This document shows, piece by piece, positions 41,985-43,486 of a stretch of DNA of 43,486 nucleotides. Source of the DNA: Lachnospiraceae bacterium (GTDB lineage Bacteria; Bacillota; Clostridia; Lachnospirales; Lachnospiraceae); the NCBI GenBank assembly GCA_017479285.1, contig JAFVCL010000099.1, forward strand, positions 1-43,486. Reading direction: 5' to 3'. The position numbers were made by a program, and so were the translations under genes. Numbering within the stretch: position 1 is the stretch's first letter; each line of letters opens with the position of its first letter. Below the pieces are notes generated by a model. It was given only the letters and a program-made list of their open reading frames with translations, did not search any database and was not told where the DNA came from.

Positions 41985-42953
41985 ATGAACAGTTATTTCA
42001 AGAATCAATCATATATAGAAGATGTAAACAGATCTTTAAATTCTGTTATCGCAAAGGAAAAGCTAAAGGATAAGAAAGTGCTGGTGACAGGAGCAGGAGG
42101 ACTGATTGGATCATTTATAACGGATGTCCTCACAGCTGCCGGATCACAAACTTTTGTTGCAGGAAGAAATACTGCAAAGCTTTCCGAAAGGTTTTCGGAA
42201 TCAGTTTCTTTGGAGTATGATCTTACTAAGGAAATATTATTTAACGAAGATTTTGATTACATAATTTACGCCGCGGGATATGGGCATCCGGCGGCTTTTG
42301 TTGAAAATCCGATAGGGATATTGACAGAAAGCATCAATGGAACGAGGCGGATGCTCGATTACGCAGTCGGACATTGCAAAGAACGACTTTTATATGTTTC
42401 CTCCGGAGAGGTATATGGAAACATAGATCCAATGACTCCGAGAGCATGTTACCCTTTAAGCAAGCAAGCGGGTGAAAATCTGTGTGCTTCCTATAAAGAT
42501 AAATACGGTGTAGATGCTGTGGCCGTAAGATTATGCCATACCTTCGGTCCCGGTATGTCCGAAAAGGATAACCGGGTGACGGCACAGTTTTTCAGAAACG
42601 CTTTAAGATCAGAGAATATCATCCTTAAAAGCAAAGGCGAGCAATTAAGATCCTATCTTTATGCTGCAGACAGTGCATCTGCAATACTGAGTGTGCTGAC
42701 ATCCGGGGAGTCCGGCAAGGCAATAGACATTGCATCGCGGGATTGTGAGATAACCATAGCGGAATTGGCAGGGATAATAGCCCGGGCAGCAGGGACAGAG
42801 GTAAGATTTGAGTTACCTGATGAGCTGGAGACAAAGCAACAAAGCCCGATAAAGCAGCAGCTGTTAAATGATGAAGACCTTAAGAAGATTGGATGGAGCA
42901 AATCCTTTACTTTAAGTGAAGGATGTACGAGAACGATAGCTGTGTTAAAGTAG
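41985..42953 (+). CDS. NAD-dependent epimerase/dehydratase (extended SDR)
   Basis: This 322-residue cytoplasmic enzyme has the Rossmann loop VTGAGGLIGSF, the catalytic Tyr-x-x-x-Lys in YPLSKQAG and SSGEVYG before it, followed by RLCHTFGPG. It belongs to the sugar-nucleotide epimerase/dehydratase class; TarJ-type reductases belong to another family, so this is not a ribitol-pathway TarJ. I placed the start at the ATG 13 bases after the preceding stop. A weak CGGGA precedes it; an upstream TTG overlapping the cytidylyltransferase is the alternative. It is the last gene of the LicD cluster. Confidence 0.85.
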   Translation: MNSYFKNQSYIEDVNRSLNSVIAKEKLKDKKVLVTGAGGLIGSFITDVLTAAGSQTFVAGRNTAKLSERFSESVSLEYDLTKEILFNEDFDYIIYAAGYGHPAAFVENPIGILTESINGTRRMLDYAVGHCKERLLYVSSGEVYGNIDPMTPRACYPLSKQAGENLCASYKDKYGVDAVAVRLCHTFGPGMSEKDNRVTAQFFRNALRSENIILKSKGEQLRSYLYAADSASAILSVLTSGESGKAIDIASRDCEITIAELAGIIARAAGTEVRFELPDELETKQQSPIKQQLLNDEDLKKIGWSKSFTLSEGCTRTIAVLK

Positions 42954-42982
42954 ATTATATGATATTCCATTAATGATATAAT
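42954..42982. repeat. AT-rich inverted repeat ending in TATAAT before the AAA-ATPase gene
   Basis: ATTATAT and ATATAAT pair around 15 bases. The right arm contains a perfect TATAAT (42977-42982), which may be the -10 of the next gene. There is no T-run, so it is not a clear terminator. Confidence 0.4.
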
Positions 42983-43034
42983 GTGTATCAAAGGAGACGA
43001 GAGATAGAAGGATTCTTCGGGAGGAGTTTGTTAT

Positions 43035-43486
43035 ATGGATTTTAAAGTTGGTGTAGGAAAATCTGATTTTGAAGAACTAAGAGAATCTGGAAATTACTAT
43101 GTTGATAAGACGGAACTGATTTATGAACTAGTTAACGATACGGATAATAAGGTTACACTATTTACCAGACCACGCAGGTTTGGAAAAACGCTCATGATGA
43201 GTATGATGGAAAATTTCTTCAGTATACGAAAGGATAGCGGGAGTATATTTGAGGGGCTTGCTATAACAGGGCACAGTGATTTCTGCAAGGAGTGGATGAA
43301 TCAGTATCCGGTGTTGTTTGTTTCGTTTAAGGATGTCGAAGCGGAAGATTTTGACGGCGCATACGAAATGCTTAAGGTACGGCTCGCAGATATCAGTAAA
43401 GATTTATCCGAATTGGTAAATGGCAATCAGGTAAACAAGTATGATTGCGAAACATTAGACAGACTTCAAGCTGAGAAAAGCACTTC
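43035..43486 (+). CDS. AAA-ATPase-like protein, 5' part (runs off the window)
   Basis: The visible 150 residues start MDFKVGVGKSDFEELRESG and continue YYVDKTELIYELV and RPRRFGKTLMMSMMENFF, the N-terminus of the AAA-ATPase-like family (Pfam AAA-ATPase_like) that in most members ends in a PD-(D/E)XK-type nuclease domain. The Walker A-like loop is RRFGKT. These genes are common in many copies in Clostridia and Bacteroidetes; the role is unsettled. GGGAGGAG precedes the ATG. The C-terminal part lies beyond the window. Confidence 0.88.
   Translation, partial: MDFKVGVGKSDFEELRESGNYYVDKTELIYELVNDTDNKVTLFTRPRRFGKTLMMSMMENFFSIRKDSGSIFEGLAITGHSDFCKEWMNQYPVLFVSFKDVEAEDFDGAYEMLKVRLADISKDLSELVNGNQVNKYDCETLDRLQAEKST

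Noticed and set aside
43035-43486. AAA-ATPase-like gene as part of a defence island
   Set aside because: No other defence genes adjoin it and the family is dispersed in many genomes; the window ends before its neighbours can be judged.
1-43486. tRNA/rRNA genes, CRISPR arrays, insertion sequences, attachment sites, replication origin
   Set aside because: No cloverleaf with a GGTTCRA arm, spaced repeat array, transposase or integrase, or DnaA-box cluster was recognised on reading; a covariance-model scan was not possible here.

Overview
The window reads as chromosomal DNA of a motile, polysaccharide-using Lachnospiraceae-type Clostridia (Butyrivibrio and relatives are the closest picture I can give). 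The basis is the combination of cytoplasmic GH43 enzymes, a carboxylesterase-GH43 fusion, short flagellins behind sigma-28 promoters, a high-molecular-weight rubredoxin, DUF1934 and DUF6020 proteins, GGAGG-type ribosome binding sites and U-tract terminators. The species assignment is inference. No tRNA, rRNA, CRISPR array, insertion sequence or prophage was seen.

Layout. (1) 1-4.35 kb: housekeeping genes: the 3' part of dnaJ, a serine acetyltransferase, ispE, a DUF1934 gene, a convergent one-pass membrane protein and a four-pass membrane protein. (2) 4.36-12.8 kb: an oligopeptide-type ABC operon (lipoprotein, two permeases, two ATPases, small tail-anchored protein). It has a promoter and a hairpin-rich leader, and an internal terminator after the binding-protein gene. 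The second permease carries a roughly 370-residue extracytoplasmic insert made of a repeated beta module. (3) 12.9-16.6 kb: an orphan solute-binding lipoprotein behind four 11-bp-phased TTAACC-like boxes, then hflX. (4) 16.6-20.9 kb, minus strand: a DUF6020 membrane protein, a GT39-like membrane glycosyltransferase and a UbiA-family decaprenyl-phosphate phosphoribosyltransferase-like enzyme, probably one envelope glycan operon. (5) 21.0-23.3 kb: a small unknown protein, a receiver-HPt protein and a double-receiver protein without a nearby kinase. (6) 23.3-28.1 kb: a MoxR / DUF58 / transglutaminase operon with overlapping stops and starts. (7) 28.1-32.7 kb: divergent carboxylesterase-GH43 and GH43-CBM6 genes sharing a control region with an AAGCAAAT motif. 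(8) 32.8-34.5 kb: a DUF6935-like gene, two tiny overlapping ORFs that look like one frameshifted gene, and the flavin reductase-rubredoxin gene. (9) 34.6-36.7 kb: two nearly identical flagellin genes, each with its own sigma-28 promoter and terminator and a CsrA-like site over the ribosome binding site. (10) 36.8-43.0 kb: a tightly packed cluster of LicD, cytidylyltransferase-oxidoreductase fusion, LicD, IspD/TarI-like cytidylyltransferase and NAD-dependent epimerase, then the start of an AAA-ATPase-like gene cut by the window edge.

Working together: region 10 has the parts to make a CDP-activated polyol or sugar-alcohol phosphate and transfer it with LicD enzymes. Placed directly behind the flagellins, it is a candidate for decorating flagella or the cell surface with a phosphodiester-linked group. 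This cluster, the enlarged peptide permease and the kinase-less phosphorelay pair are the parts most worth a second look. Regions 2, 3 and 7 together describe scavenging: peptide uptake, a possibly stress-controlled binding protein, and intracellular trimming of esterified arabinoxylan oligosaccharides.
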